A stretch of 64,000 nucleotides of DNA from JAGPIS01 sp964635545 (GCA_964635545.1 CAZWOA010000004.1:5107-69106), one strand, 5' to 3'; counted from the stretch's first letter, positions 33,731 to 44,600 are shown. Notes: generated from the letters alone by a model not told the origin. Program-made: numbers and translations.

Positions 33731-33785
33731 ATAATTATATCTGAATAAAAAACAACAATGTTTAACCAATAAAAAATTTAATAAC

Positions 33786-34064
33786 ATGTCAGATCTTAAA
33801 GGAAAAATTCTTGCAGGCAAACTGTTAGTTAAGCCTATTGCTGCAGAGACAAAGACATCAAGCGGAATCATCATCCCCGATTCGGCAAAGGAGAAACCTC
33901 TTCAAGGCACAACCGTGCTTGTAGGTGCCGCCAAAAAGGATGAGCCTATGGAGGTAAAAGTTGGTGATGTGGTTCTTTATGGTAAATATGCGGGAACCGA
34001 ACTGACTATTGATGGTGAAGAGTATCTTCTTATTTCACAAAATGATGTTCTATACATCGCTTAA
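33786..34064 (+). CDS. groES: Co-chaperonin GroES
   Basis: 92 residues with the GroES fold: GKLLVKPIAAETKTSSGIIIPDSAKEKP (mobile loop), VKVGDVVLYGKYAGTEL and the final YLLISQNDVLYIA. It caps the GroEL cage during protein folding. Followed 37 bases later by groEL in the same transcript. Confidence 0.97.
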   Translation: MSDLKGKILAGKLLVKPIAAETKTSSGIIIPDSAKEKPLQGTTVLVGAAKKDEPMEVKVGDVVLYGKYAGTELTIDGEEYLLISQNDVLYIA

Positions 34065-34101
34065 TTAACTGTTAAGTAAAAAATAAAATACTATTATAAT
34101 C

Positions 34102-35733
34102 ATGGCAAAAGAGATTAAATTTGATATAGAGGCCCGCGAACTGCTAAAAAGCGGTGTTGACCAGCTGGCCAATGCAGTGAAAGTAACACTAGGTCCCAAA
34201 GGTCGTAATGTGGTGATTGACAAGAAATTCGGAGCACCACAAATAACCAAGGACGGTGTAACAGTGGCCAAAGAAGTTGAGCTTACCGACCCATTCGAAA
34301 ACATGGGTGCACAAATGGTGAAAGAGGTATCGGCCAAAACCGGTGAAGACGCAGGTGACGGTACTACCACAGCTACCGTGCTGGCGCAGGCTATCATCAA
34401 CGTAGGACTTAAAAACGTAACTGCAGGTGCCAACCCAATGGATCTTAAGCGCGGTATCGATATCGCTGTTGAGAAAGTTGTAGATAGCATTAAAAGCCAG
34501 GCAAAATCTGTTGGTGACAACCACGATAAAATTGAGCAGGTAGGTACAATTTCAGCCAATAACGACAGCAAAATCGGTCAACTCATTGCCGAAGCTATGA
34601 AAAAAGTTGGTAAAGAGGGAGTTATAACCGTTGAGGAAGCTAAAGGAACCGAAACAACCGTGGAAGTTGTAGAAGGTATGCAGTTCGACCGCGGATATAT
34701 CTCACCATATTTCGTTACCAACACCGAAAAAATGGAGGCTGAACTTGACCATCCGCTAATTCTTATTCACGACAAGAAGATATCTACAATGAAAGATATG
34801 CTTCCTGTGCTCGAAGCTGCTGCACAAAGTGGCCGCCCACTGCTTATTATTGCCGAAGATATTGATGGTGAAGCTCTTGCAACCCTTGTAGTAAACCGTT
34901 TGAGAGGTTCTCTTAAAGTGGCTGCCGTTAAAGCTCCCGGCTTTGGCGACCGTCGTAAAGAGATGCTTCAGGATATTGCAATCCTTACCAATGGTACAGT
35001 AATATCAGAAGAGACAGGACTTAAACTTGAGCAGGCTACCCTTGATATGCTTGGTCAGGCCGAAAAAGTTACCATCGACAAGGAGAATACAACCATCGTT
35101 GGCGGAACAGGTTCTAAAGAGGACATAGCATCGCGCACAGCACAAATAAAGGCTCAGATAGCAAATACCACATCCGATTACGACCGTGAGAAACTTCAGG
35201 AGCGTCTTGCAAAACTTGCAGGCGGTGTTGCAGTTCTTTACGTGGGTGCTACTACCGAAATTGAGATGAAAGAGAAGAAAGACCGTGTTGATGACGCACT
35301 TAGCGCAACCCGTGCTGCCGTAGAAGAGGGTATCGTTCCCGGTGGTGGCGTGGCTTACATTCGTGCTATCGAGTCACTCGAAGGCCTTAAAGGTGCCAAC
35401 GATGACGAGACAACCGGTATCGAAATAGTGAAACGTGCCATTGAAGAGCCGCTACGCCAAATAGTACATAACGGTGGTAAAGAGGGTGCCGTTATCGTGC
35501 AAAAAGTAAAAGAAGGAAAAGGCGACTTTGGTTACAACGCCCGTGCCGATAAGTTTGAGAACCTATTCGAAAGCGGAGTTATCGACCCTGCCAAAGTGAC
35601 ACGCGTGGCACTTGAAAATGCAGCTTCTATCGCCGGCATGTTCCTGACTACCGAGTGTGTGCTTGCCGAGAAAAAAGAAGAGCAAGCTCCTGCAATGCCT
35701 CAAGGCATGGGTGGAATGCCCGGTATGATGTAA
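34102..35733 (+). CDS. groEL: Chaperonin GroEL
   Basis: 543 residues, full length. Signatures are VKVTLGPKGRNVVIDKKFG, the ATP-binding DAGDGTTTATVLAQAI, and AAVEEGIVPGGGVAYIRAI. The tail MPQGMGGMPGMM is the usual GGM repeat. ATP-dependent folding chamber working with GroES. Codon use is strongly biased, as expected for an abundant protein. Confidence 0.99.
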   Translation: MAKEIKFDIEARELLKSGVDQLANAVKVTLGPKGRNVVIDKKFGAPQITKDGVTVAKEVELTDPFENMGAQMVKEVSAKTGEDAGDGTTTATVLAQAIINVGLKNVTAGANPMDLKRGIDIAVEKVVDSIKSQAKSVGDNHDKIEQVGTISANNDSKIGQLIAEAMKKVGKEGVITVEEAKGTETTVEVVEGMQFDRGYISPYFVTNTEKMEAELDHPLILIHDKKISTMKDMLPVLEAAAQSGRPLLIIAEDIDGEALATLVVNRLRGSLKVAAVKAPGFGDRRKEMLQDIAILTNGTVISEETGLKLEQATLDMLGQAEKVTIDKENTTIVGGTGSKEDIASRTAQIKAQIANTTSDYDREKLQERLAKLAGGVAVLYVGATTEIEMKEKKDRVDDALSATRAAVEEGIVPGGGVAYIRAIESLEGLKGANDDETTGIEIVKRAIEEPLRQIVHNGGKEGAVIVQKVKEGKGDFGYNARADKFENLFESGVIDPAKVTRVALENAASIAGMFLTTECVLAEKKEEQAPAMPQGMGGMPGMM

Positions 35734-35756
35734 TTAAACAACATCCATTTTAACAT

Positions 35757-35789
35757 AAAAAGCTGTCCAATGATTGGGCAGCTTTTTTT
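35757..35789 (+). terminator. groESL terminator
   Basis: AAAAGCTGTCC pairs with GGGCAGCTTTT (one G-U pair) across a seven-base loop, followed by T, 23 bases after the groEL stop. Confidence 0.85.
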
Positions 35790-35825
35790 CGTTAACAATT
35801 TTTCATGATTCAGGTGAAATAATCA

Positions 35826-35854
35826 TTGCTTATTGCCAATTCTTGTTAAATTTG
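35826..35854 (+). promoter_or_regulatory. Promoter of the nucleoside symporter gene
   Basis: TTG (35826-35828), 18 bases, then TAAATTTG (35847-35854), 29 bases before ATG 35884. Confidence 0.5.
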
Positions 35855-35883
35855 TCATCTACATACAACAACATTCTCATACT

Positions 35884-37158
35884 ATGAACTTGAAACAACG
35901 ACTGATAACCATGAACTTCCTACAGTTTTTTGTGTGGGGAGCCTGGATGATGACTTTAGGCCACTATGGCTTTGTGGAAAAACAGTGGAACGGCGCCCAA
36001 TTCGGATTGGTGTTCTCCACCATGGGTTTTGCATCGCTCATCATGCCTACCCTATTCGGTATTATTGCCGATAAATGGAAGGCAAATTACGTTTTCGGAA
36101 TTCTACATATTCTTTTTGGTGCCACAATGCTCTTTTTGCCGCATATAGACTCAGCAATGACCTTCTTCTGGGTTTTACTGGTTGCAATGAGTTTCTACAT
36201 GCCTACAATAGGCCTTAATAACTCGGTGAGTTTCAGAATCTTAAAGGCTGAGGGCAAAGATCCGGTAACCTACTTCCCTCCTATCAGGGTTTGGGGTACG
36301 GTAGGATTTATAGTTGCAATGTGGGTAACCAACTTCTTCACCAAAGATTGGGGATTAGGTCAAAGCATTAGTGTATCATTCTATATAGCTGCTGCTCTGG
36401 CATTTGTGCTTGGCATATTCACAATAATAGCATTGCCGGCAGTTAAATCGGAGAGGAAAGTGATTAAAAATCAAACTCTTATCCAAAAACTGGGCCTTGA
36501 AGCATTTGTACTGTTCAAACAGAAAAAAATGGTACTTTTCTTCATTTTCAGTCTACTATTGGGAGGTGCACTACAGCTCACCAATGCCTATGGCGACAGC
36601 TTTTTGCAGGATGCAGAAGTGTTTCCAAAAGGAAGTATCATCAATAACTTCTCTACTATCATTCTTTCTATTTCACAGATATCGGAAACACTGTTTATAC
36701 TCGCCATACCATTCTTCATGAAACGATTTGGCATTAAGAAGGTTATGCTATTCAGCATGATTGCGTGGGTGTTGCGTTTCGGACTGTTTGGCATTGCCGA
36801 GAATAACCTTATGGGCTTCGGGTTCATTATAGCATCATGCATTATTTACGGTATGGCATTCGATTTCTTCAATATTTCGGGAGCCCTTTTTGTAGAGCAG
36901 AATACCGACTCATCAATAGAGTCATCGGCACAAGGCCTATTTATGTTGATGACTAACGGCGTAGGTGCTGTATTGGGTAATATTATTGCCGGACTTGTTA
37001 TAGCCAAATGGTTTGAAAATCCAGCAACATTAGAAAAAGACTGGCCAGGAATATGGCTTGCGTTTGCTGCTTATGCACTTGTGGTAGCCGTTCTGTTTGC
37101 CATACTGTTTAAGTATAAGCATGAACCAAACCAGCCGAAAGTGGCAGAAAAATTATAA
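35884..37158 (+). CDS. Nucleoside:H+ symporter, NupG-like MFS transporter
   Basis: 424 residues from ATG 35884 (MNLKQRLITMNFLQFFVWGAW); an extension to 35833 would overlap the promoter. Twelve predicted membrane helices. The start (NFLQFFVWGAWMMTLGHYGF), MPTLFGIIADKW and the NSVSFRILKAEGKDPVTYFPPIRVWGTVGF region are typical of the NHS family (NupG, XapB). It imports nucleosides with protons. Followed 25 bases later by an EEP-family hydrolase on the same strand. Confidence 0.9.
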   Translation: MNLKQRLITMNFLQFFVWGAWMMTLGHYGFVEKQWNGAQFGLVFSTMGFASLIMPTLFGIIADKWKANYVFGILHILFGATMLFLPHIDSAMTFFWVLLVAMSFYMPTIGLNNSVSFRILKAEGKDPVTYFPPIRVWGTVGFIVAMWVTNFFTKDWGLGQSISVSFYIAAALAFVLGIFTIIALPAVKSERKVIKNQTLIQKLGLEAFVLFKQKKMVLFFIFSLLLGGALQLTNAYGDSFLQDAEVFPKGSIINNFSTIILSISQISETLFILAIPFFMKRFGIKKVMLFSMIAWVLRFGLFGIAENNLMGFGFIIASCIIYGMAFDFFNISGALFVEQNTDSSIESSAQGLFMLMTNGVGAVLGNIIAGLVIAKWFENPATLEKDWPGIWLAFAAYALVVAVLFAILFKYKHEPNQPKVAEKL

Positions 37159-37183
37159 CACTTCGAAATATAATACAAAAACA

Positions 37184-38044
37184 ATGAAACAAATAATCCT
37201 GTTTTTGGCAGCAATTACCGTGTCGCTCACAGCTTGCACACACTCTGCCAATAATAGCACCGAAAAGCTTAATGTGATGTCGTTCAACATACGATACGAT
37301 AATCCTGATGATGCACCGAACAACTGGGATAACCGAAAAGAGTGGGTTGCCGATATGATTAATTTCTATTCGCCCGATGTTTTTGGGATGCAGGAAGTGC
37401 TTATAGGCCAACTTAACGATTTGCGCCAGCTACTGCCCGAATATGCAGTGATAGGCCGGGGCAGAGATGATGGCCGTGACGCAGGTGAATTTTCGCCTAT
37501 TTTTTACAAAAAAGATAAATTTCAACTTGTTGAAGATAATACCTCATGGCTGTCGGAAACTCCCGAAGTACCCGGCTCTCTGGGCTGGGATGCTGCCTGT
37601 AACCGTGTGCTTACCAAGGGTGTGTTTAAATTTAAAGCATCAGGACGACAAATAACCATCTACAATACCCATTTCGACCATATGGGAGTCGTAGCCCGCA
37701 ACGAAAGTGCGTTGATGGTGAAAGATGTGGTAAAACAGAGTTCGGAGCGCATGCCGGTGGTTGTGATGGGCGATTTCAATGCAGCACCAAGCGATAATGT
37801 TTACCATCAACTAACCGAAGAATCGCCACTAACCGATGCCCGCCTGGCGGCAACAAAGAGCTATGGCCCTGAATGGACATTCCATGATTTTGGCAGACTG
37901 GCAGCCGAGGAGCGTGAGTATATCGACTACATTTTCGTTACCAGCAACCTGAAAGTAAATGAGTTCGTAAACTTTGCCGAGCAGCGTGCCGACCGTTTCC
38001 TTAGCGATCACAACCCCATATTTGCTGAGGTGGAATTCAAATAA
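37184..38044 (+). CDS. Endonuclease/exonuclease/phosphatase family lipoprotein
   Basis: 286 residues, start at ATG 37184 chosen for the lipoprotein signal (lipobox SLTAC, Cys 18). EEP fold residues: LNVMSFNIRYDN near 30, DVFGMQEVL, IYNTHFDHMG, VVVMGDFNAAP and FLSDHNPIFAEV. These correspond to the metal-binding Asn, Glu, catalytic Asp/Asn and final Asp-His. The substrate could be a phosphodiester such as DNA, a phospholipid or an inositol phosphate. Position after a nucleoside carrier fits extracellular nucleic acid use, but this is inference. Confidence 0.85.
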   Translation: MKQIILFLAAITVSLTACTHSANNSTEKLNVMSFNIRYDNPDDAPNNWDNRKEWVADMINFYSPDVFGMQEVLIGQLNDLRQLLPEYAVIGRGRDDGRDAGEFSPIFYKKDKFQLVEDNTSWLSETPEVPGSLGWDAACNRVLTKGVFKFKASGRQITIYNTHFDHMGVVARNESALMVKDVVKQSSERMPVVVMGDFNAAPSDNVYHQLTEESPLTDARLAATKSYGPEWTFHDFGRLAAEEREYIDYIFVTSNLKVNEFVNFAEQRADRFLSDHNPIFAEVEFK

Positions 38045-38063
38045 AATTTATTCAGAATACTAA

Positions 38064-38094
38064 AAACCCGGAACTGTTAGTTTCGGGTTTTTTA
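38064..38094. terminator. Bidirectional terminator between EEP gene and 38.1 kb region
   Basis: AAAACCCGGAAC pairs with GTTTCGGGTTTT (one G-U) over a five-base loop, with A-run and T-run on either side. Confidence 0.75.
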
Positions 38095-38165
38095 TAAAGT
38101 TATCAGGATCTACGCATAGTTCTTCATCATCTGCTTTGATAATTTTATGAAGTTTCCATTCTCTA

Positions 38166-38306
38166 CTATTCAAGTCGTTTTAAAATATCTTTTGCCTTTT
38201 CAATCTCTTTCTGTTGATTTTAAAGCACACCCGATATCCCTTGGCATGGCCAATTTTCAATTTCCGGATGCCATTTTAAGTGAATCCCCGAATCTCTATT
38301 TTTCAT
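38166..38306 (-). pseudogene. Possible decayed small gene
   Basis: In the 307-base gene-free stretch 38045-38351, the minus strand reads from ATG 38306 through RDSGIHLKWHPEIENWPC and ISGVL to TAA at 38220-38222. It continues in frame as NQQKEIEKAKDILKRLE to TAG at 38166-38168. A TATTTTTG box lies just upstream of the ATG. Two protein-like pieces divided by one stop suggest a broken short gene. No family was recognised, and chance cannot be excluded. Confidence 0.3.
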
Positions 38307-38351
38307 AAAACAAAAATACGGGAATTCCTATAACAGTTGACTGAAATCGTA

Positions 38352-39422
38352 TCAGGCAATCGTAATCGATTCGTCTAAGTAAACCGACTGCACAGCTTCA
38401 ATAATTGAAACTCCTTCGTTGAACGGTTTCTGAAAAGCTTTCCTTCCCAATATCAATCCGCTACCCCCGGCACGCTTGTTTATTACAGCAGTACGCACGG
38501 CAGCAGCCATATCATTATCGCCCGAAGCCCCACCCGAATTAATTAACGGGATACGTCCTCCATAATTATTTATTACCTGATAACGAGCCAGGTCAATAGG
38601 ATTGTCCGAGCTCAATTTCGAATACATTAGCTCGTCGTATTTACCATATTTAGCCCCATCCTTATTCAAAGCTGTGTATCCGCCATTATTCTCAGGAAGT
38701 TTTTGTTTGATAATATCGGCCTCAATGGTAACCCCCAAATGATTGGCTTGCCCGGTTAAATCGGCTGAAGCATGATAATCAACACCATTTTTCTTGAAAT
38801 TGCTATTGCGCAAGTAACACCATAATATGGTAAACAGGCCTTTTTGATGGGCATAAGCAAATGCTTTACTGATTTCAACTATCTGCCGGTCCGACTCGGG
38901 CGAACCAAAATAGATAGTGGCTCCTACGCCGGCAGCTCCCATATCGTAAGCCTGATCAACCGACGCAAAAAGAATCTGGTCGAATGTATTTGGCGAGGTT
39001 AACAATTCATTATGATTAAGCTTTACTATAAACGGTATTTTGTGAGCATATTTTCGCGATACGCTACCAAGCACTCCCAAAGTTGAAGCAACACCATTAC
39101 AACCTGCAGATAGGGCAAGTTTTACTATATTTTCAGGATTGAAATACATAGGGTTTTTAGAGAATGAAGCCCCTCCCGAATGTTCAATCCCCTGATCAAC
39201 AGGCAGAATAGAAACGTACCCTGTTCCAGACAAGTGCCCACTATTGTACAACCTTGACAAACTTCCCAACACCCTATTGTTCCTGTCCGACTGGACAAAA
39301 ACATTATCTACTACATCTTTTCCTGGAAGACTTATCATATCTTTCGTAATTTTAGGTGAAGAGAACTCCAATAATGTTGCTTCTTTCCCTAAAAGATCCT
39401 GAATTTGCTTTGTTTGTAGCAT
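38352..39422 (-). CDS. fbaB: Class I fructose-bisphosphate aldolase (FbaB/DhnA type)
   Basis: 356 residues of the archaeal/FbaB class I family: LPVDQGIEHSGGASFSKNP, the segment FIVKLNHNELL, GAAGVGATIYFGSPES, and the phosphate-binding end INSGGASG...GGSGLILGRKAFQKP. It splits fructose-1,6-bisphosphate using a Schiff-base lysine instead of a metal. Single minus-strand gene, upstream of which gcvH ends with its own terminator. Confidence 0.92.
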   Translation of the reverse strand: MLQTKQIQDLLGKEATLLEFSSPKITKDMISLPGKDVVDNVFVQSDRNNRVLGSLSRLYNSGHLSGTGYVSILPVDQGIEHSGGASFSKNPMYFNPENIVKLALSAGCNGVASTLGVLGSVSRKYAHKIPFIVKLNHNELLTSPNTFDQILFASVDQAYDMGAAGVGATIYFGSPESDRQIVEISKAFAYAHQKGLFTILWCYLRNSNFKKNGVDYHASADLTGQANHLGVTIEADIIKQKLPENNGGYTALNKDGAKYGKYDELMYSKLSSDNPIDLARYQVINNYGGRIPLINSGGASGDNDMAAAVRTAVINKRAGGSGLILGRKAFQKPFNEGVSIIEAVQSVYLDESITIA

Positions 39423-39600
39423 AATGTTGATTTTTTAAATGTGTTAAACACTTCACTTTCAAAAGAAAACATCAATTGAAGATACAATATATGAAAACTG
39501 CGGCAATTTTACCCAAAAGATTTAAGAAAATCAGAATCGAAAAAAATGAGTGAATATTAACAGAAGTATGAGAATTTCATTAGAGATATTGATACAAAAC

Positions 39601-39630
39601 AAAAAAACCCGGAACTTACATCCCGGGTCA
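39601..39630 (-). terminator. gcvH terminator
   Basis: Minus strand CCCGG-N10-CCGGG followed by a run of seven T, 21 bases after the gcvH stop. Confidence 0.8.
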
Positions 39631-39650
39631 TTAATTTTTTAATCGGTTGA

Positions 39651-40028
39651 TTAGCCAATCAGTTCGGCATATTTTGCTGAATTAAGTAAAAGGTCAAGCT
39701 GAGACGGGTCGGCAATTTCCACTTTTATCATCCATCCTTTTCCATAAGGATCTTTGTTGATTAACTCAGGCGCCGATTCCAGCTCTGCGTTAAACTCAAT
39801 AACTTTGCCGGCTACAGGCATATAAAGATCAGAAACGGTTTTAACAGCCTCTACAGTGCCATAAACCTCTTCTCTATCAAGATCTTCGCCTTCAGTCTCA
39901 ATCTCAACGAATACTATGTCGCCAAGTTCGCTTTGTGCAAAATCGGTAATACCTACGGTAGCGATGTTACCGTTAACTGAAACCCACTCGTGGTCTTTAG
40001 TGTACTTAAGATTCTCAGGTATGTTCAT
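39651..40028 (-). CDS. gcvH: Glycine cleavage system H protein
   Basis: 125 residues starting MNIPENLKYTKDHEWV at ATG 40028; an ATG 12 bases earlier is less typical. The lipoyl-lysine motif is VEAVKTVSDLYMP. This carrier shuttles the aminomethyl group between the P, T and L proteins of glycine cleavage. No gcvP, gcvT or lipoate genes are nearby, so it is a stand-alone gene here. Confidence 0.96.
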   Translation of the reverse strand: MNIPENLKYTKDHEWVSVNGNIATVGITDFAQSELGDIVFVEIETEGEDLDREEVYGTVEAVKTVSDLYMPVAGKVIEFNAELESAPELINKDPYGKGWMIKVEIADPSQLDLLLNSAKYAELIG

Positions 40029-40136
40029 GATGATATTCAATTTGTTTATAGATTCAAATTATTTAATGTTCATCAAAAATAAGGATTAATTTGATATTTC
40101 CTACTGCTAAAAGTCATTTCATAACAAATGTCAAAA

Positions 40137-41684
40137 TTATTTTCGGGCAGTGAGCACCGCAAATGGTATTATCATCTCCTCAAGCGATATTCCGCCATGC
40201 TGAAATGTATCTTTGTAATAACTCACATAGTAGTTATAGTTATTGGGATAAGCCAGAAAATCATCGCCTGTTGCAAAAATATATGTGGTCGATAGATTGG
40301 GTTTGGGAAGCATCGCTTTCTCGGGCTGTTTCATCTCATACACCTCTTTAGGATTATAATTAAGGTTACGCCCCTGCTTAAATCTCAAATTGGTATTAAC
40401 CGCTTTATCTCCAATCACCTTCACTGGGTTATTCACTCGTATGGTGCCATGATCGGTGGTAATTACGATTTTAATCCCTTGCTCTTTCAGCTTTGCAAGC
40501 GTCTCTTTTAGCGGACTATGCCTGAACCAAGCCTGCGTAACCGACCTATAGGCAGCCTCATCGGCAGCAAGCTCCTTTATCATCTTCACCTCTGTGCGAG
40601 CGTGCGAAAGCATATCCACAAAGTTAAACACAAAGGCATTAAACTGATTGCCCAAATACCGTGATAGATTGTCATTCAGGCGTTTACCACTCTCTGCATC
40701 ATTCACTTTATAGTATCCGTACTTCACATTACGCCTGAATCGCTGAAAAAAGGTGCCGATCAGCTCATTCTCAAACTGATTTTTACTGCCTTCATCCTCA
40801 TCTTCAACCCAGTAATTAGGATAAAGCTGCTCTATTTGAGACGGCATAAGCCCGGCAAACAGAGAGTTGCGCGCATATTGGGTTGCAGTGGGAAGAATAC
40901 TGTAATATTGGTCGTCGGCAATATTGAAATCATCGGCAAGGTCATGCTTTATAACCTCCCACTGGTCGAGCCGGAAGTTATCTATCAATATAAGACATAC
41001 CTTCTCGCCATTATCAAGCATTGGCAAAATGCGGTGCTGCATCAGTTTATGAGACATCACCGGGGCATCTTCGGATGATAGCCACCCGAGATAATTCTTT
41101 TTCACAAAGCGTGCAAACTCACTATTGGCGTCATTCTTCTGCATTTTAAGCATATCATCCATCACACTATCGGCATTTTGCAGTTCCAACTCCCAATACA
41201 CCAGTTTACGATATGCGGCCTGCCAATCCTGATAATTCCTGCAATCGGATATCTGCATTGCCAACTTCTGAAACTCAGACTGATAGGCATGAACCGTTGT
41301 TTCGGCAATTAATCGTTTCCTATCTATATTGCGCTTTATGGATGATAAAATCTGACTGGGATTAACCGGCTTGATGATGTAATCGGCTATCTTACTGCCA
41401 ATTGCCTGCTCCATTATATCCTCTTCCTCGCTTTTGGTAATCATTATTACCGGCAACTGCGGGCGCATGGCTTTTATCCTTGTCAATGTCTCCAACCCTG
41501 ATAGGCCGGGCATGTTTTCATCAAGGAAGATAAGGTCATAATGCGATTTCTCAATCATATCGAGGGCATCACGTCCATTGGTGGCAGTGTCTGTTGCAAA
41601 TCCTTTCTCGGACAGAAACAGAATGTGTGCCCTCAAAAATTCAATCTCATCATCAACCCAAAGTATCTTTATATCCTCACTCAT
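40137..41684 (-). CDS. porX: PglZ-domain response regulator PorX (type IX secretion)
   Basis: 515 residues. Receiver domain (1-120) with the acidic pair WVDDE, phospho-acceptor Asp 55 in LIFLDENMPG, and IADYIIKPVNP. A helical linker (about 125-205) precedes a PglZ/alkaline phosphatase-like domain (about 210-515) with LILIDNFRLDQW and ITTDHGTIRV as metal-binding regions. PorX controls expression and function of the type IX secretion system in Porphyromonas and Flavobacterium, and its PglZ domain has phosphodiesterase activity. Its stop at 40137 follows the PorW-like gene by 6 bases at the start, so the two are co-transcribed. PorY, the sensor, is not in this window. Confidence 0.93.
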   Translation of the reverse strand: MSEDIKILWVDDEIEFLRAHILFLSEKGFATDTATNGRDALDMIEKSHYDLIFLDENMPGLSGLETLTRIKAMRPQLPVIMITKSEEEDIMEQAIGSKIADYIIKPVNPSQILSSIKRNIDRKRLIAETTVHAYQSEFQKLAMQISDCRNYQDWQAAYRKLVYWELELQNADSVMDDMLKMQKNDANSEFARFVKKNYLGWLSSEDAPVMSHKLMQHRILPMLDNGEKVCLILIDNFRLDQWEVIKHDLADDFNIADDQYYSILPTATQYARNSLFAGLMPSQIEQLYPNYWVEDEDEGSKNQFENELIGTFFQRFRRNVKYGYYKVNDAESGKRLNDNLSRYLGNQFNAFVFNFVDMLSHARTEVKMIKELAADEAAYRSVTQAWFRHSPLKETLAKLKEQGIKIVITTDHGTIRVNNPVKVIGDKAVNTNLRFKQGRNLNYNPKEVYEMKQPEKAMLPKPNLSTTYIFATGDDFLAYPNNYNYYVSYYKDTFQHGGISLEEMIIPFAVLTARK

Positions 41685-41690
41685 AACTAC

Positions 41691-44600
41691 TTACCTTTCA
41701 ATGAATTTAATATAAGCTTCTATGTTTTTATTCTCCATAAGAAGGTTATAATTGGTTTCGGTCATAACAAACAGGTGATTTTCATTTCCCACCATATTGC
41801 GCACTAAGGCACTCTCTGTCTCTACTCGATGCAAATAATACTGTGCCTCCTCTTTATTTTTAAATCCGGTAACTTTAATCACTCTGTGGCTTACCCCCAT
41901 ATCCGAAGCCTCTCCTTTAATATCATCACCATAATAGTTTATGGTGAAGTTGGTGAGTATTGTTTGCAAGCGGCGCAGGTCGTTACGTGCTTTTTTGATG
42001 AGTACAGTAACGCAATAGCCGCTAAGATCGTCATCCTCAAATATGCTTGGTTCCGACGCTACAACAGGGGCCGGTGCCGGTTTTATTTCCTCCACTTTCT
42101 CAGCAGTTTTTTCAACCACCTCTTCCACAATATTTTCAACAACCTCGGGCTCTGCAACCTTCTCAACAGCCTTTTCCACAGCGGGTTTAACATTTTCAAC
42201 AACAGGTTTCTTCACAACCTCAACAACTTCTGCTTTAGGAGTCACTTCAGGATTAACCTCTTTCTCTGGCTCTTTAATGGCAGTAAGATAATGGTCGTTA
42301 AAGAAGGTTGCATACCTCACCATATCATTATTATTGAGCAGTAGATTTATGTTATTTACCGACACAACCACAATTTCAGGATTAGTAAGGTTGGCAAGGT
42401 CAAAAATTGCTTTCTGCTCTCTTATAACATACAAATAATCGAGTGCTTCAACCTTGTTTTTCAATCCTTTAATAAGCATAAGCCTTCCACCATCAGCCAT
42501 CAGGCGACTCTCCAATGAATAGTCGGCTATCAGGAATCGTCCGAAGTTAAAATCAGCAATATTATATTGCAACTGATTGATATTCACCGCCTCATTGCAC
42601 AGTATTACCGCATAATGCTCCTCATATGGCGAATAGACGAACTTAACCTCTTCGGCCTCGGCTGCTGCACCATCATGCGATTGTGCTGCTGTGGCTGTGC
42701 CTGAAATCGGCTTGCCCAACTCGGCTTTTATTGGTTGGCGGCCCTTATCAATCTCGGCAAGCATTGCCGATGCAAGTTTCGACTCCTCGGTATTGGGATA
42801 TAATTTTACAACCTCATCGAGAGTGAGTTTGAACATAAGTGCCTCAGCCATACGTGCATGCGACAATGCTTTCAGAAGCATATACTTAGCCTTGTACGGA
42901 GTTGTGGTTTTCAACGCATTCTCGGTATCGGCAAGCACCTCGGTATATCTACCCATCAAATAGTTAGAGTAGGTTGCCTCATAGTGCTTTTCATTATCTT
43001 CACGAAGCTGTTTTTGCTTCTCAAAGAACTCAGGATCGGAAAGATACTGCGCAAACAAACTTAAGGGATAATCACCTGTGATGATTCGTTTCACCCTGGC
43101 CATATTAACCTCATCACCAAGTTTCTCATACGACTGATAGAGGCCTGTTAATGCGGCTTCACGGTTAGATGTGGTGGAGTAATCGGCAAGCAGTCTCTCG
43201 TAATATGCGGCGGCCGATTTATAGTCGCCAACCTGTGCATATAGTAACATTCCGCTCTCAAACAGCGACTCTTCTATCGCTTTATGTTTTTTCTTCTGTG
43301 CATCTTCAGTCAATGGTATGTCGGCCATCAACGATTCGCGTGTGGCAATTGCCGGGCGTGCTGCCGGAGCGGGTGTCTCAGCCTTCTCGGCACCTGCGGC
43401 TCCTTTATCGGGTGCCCCATCTTGAACAGTGCCACCATCAATATCCATACCCGGCTCGCGATACGTATATTCATCACTATCCACTGATGTTGATGTTTTT
43501 ACGCTTCTGCGCCAGTTATCCTCATTTTTACGTTTACCCCAGCTTCGCTCAAACTCCTGCTTGCCGGCACCTACAGTGGCNNNNNNNNNNNNNNNNNNNN
43601 NNNNNNNNNNNNNNNNNNNNNNNNNNNNNNNNNNNNNNNNNNNNNNNNNNNNNNNNNNNNNNNNNNNNNNNNNNNNNNNNTTGGATGTGCTGCTGGCAAC
43701 CGATTTCTTAAAGTTTTCGATAGCAGCATTCTCTTCGCCATTATTGAGTTTCATCAATCCCATGGCATAGTATATCTGGTCGAGATACTCCTTATTTTTC
43801 TTATCGCGCCTTAGTTTATTCAGCGATTTTTCGGTCTCGGCCATCCCCGATTTACCGCTTGTAACACCGGCCATATTTATGCGTGCACTAAAACTCATGT
43901 CATAATCGGGATTGCCCTTTATCACGTTTCCAAAAGCCGTATAAGCCGAAGCATCATCACCGGTTAGTTTATATAACTGGGCAAGTATATAATTATATCT
44001 GAAACGATACATACGCTTGGTGGTGTTTTGTGCTGCCCCTTTCATGTAGGGCAACGCATCGGCATATTTACCCTGAGCTAAAAGAACCGATGCATTGGCA
44101 GCCATAAAATCGGCATATAAATTAGTAGGAGCCATTCCATCGATATCGTAGCCTTCGAGAGCCGCTTGGGCATTCACATACTGCTCCATATTGGCATAGG
44201 CACGCGACAGCCATATCATAGCTTCATAGCGCGAATTGCTGCCATCGTACTCCCTTATCACATAATCGAGAATAGAAATAGCATCTGCGTTATCATGCTT
44301 CACCACATTCGCTTTCCCAATGAGCAACCACCCATCATCAACAAGGGGATTGAACTCCCTTTTTTTCATGAATGCCTTATATTTATCGCTCATTTTACCT
44401 TGTCGGCGTTTAGGCTTGGCAGTAATTGAGTGCTTCTCTATCAACTTCTTACCCTTCTCTATCGCACGGTCCATATCGCCGGTAGCTGCCGAGGCCACAT
44501 CCTTATTCGACTCGGGGAATACAGGTAATAGCGAAGTATAATCGTTATTTACACCATTGTATATCGCCTTTTCACCCTCTTTAAAAGCCTGGGCACCATT

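Noticed and set aside
33600..33785. CIRCE/HrcA operator before groES
   Set aside because: The TTAGCACTC-N9-GAGTGCTAA pattern is absent.
41829..43770. Plus-strand ORFs opposite porW
   Set aside because: Antisense shadows of TPR and Val/Glu/Pro-rich coding sequence, partly running through N; no promoter or family support.
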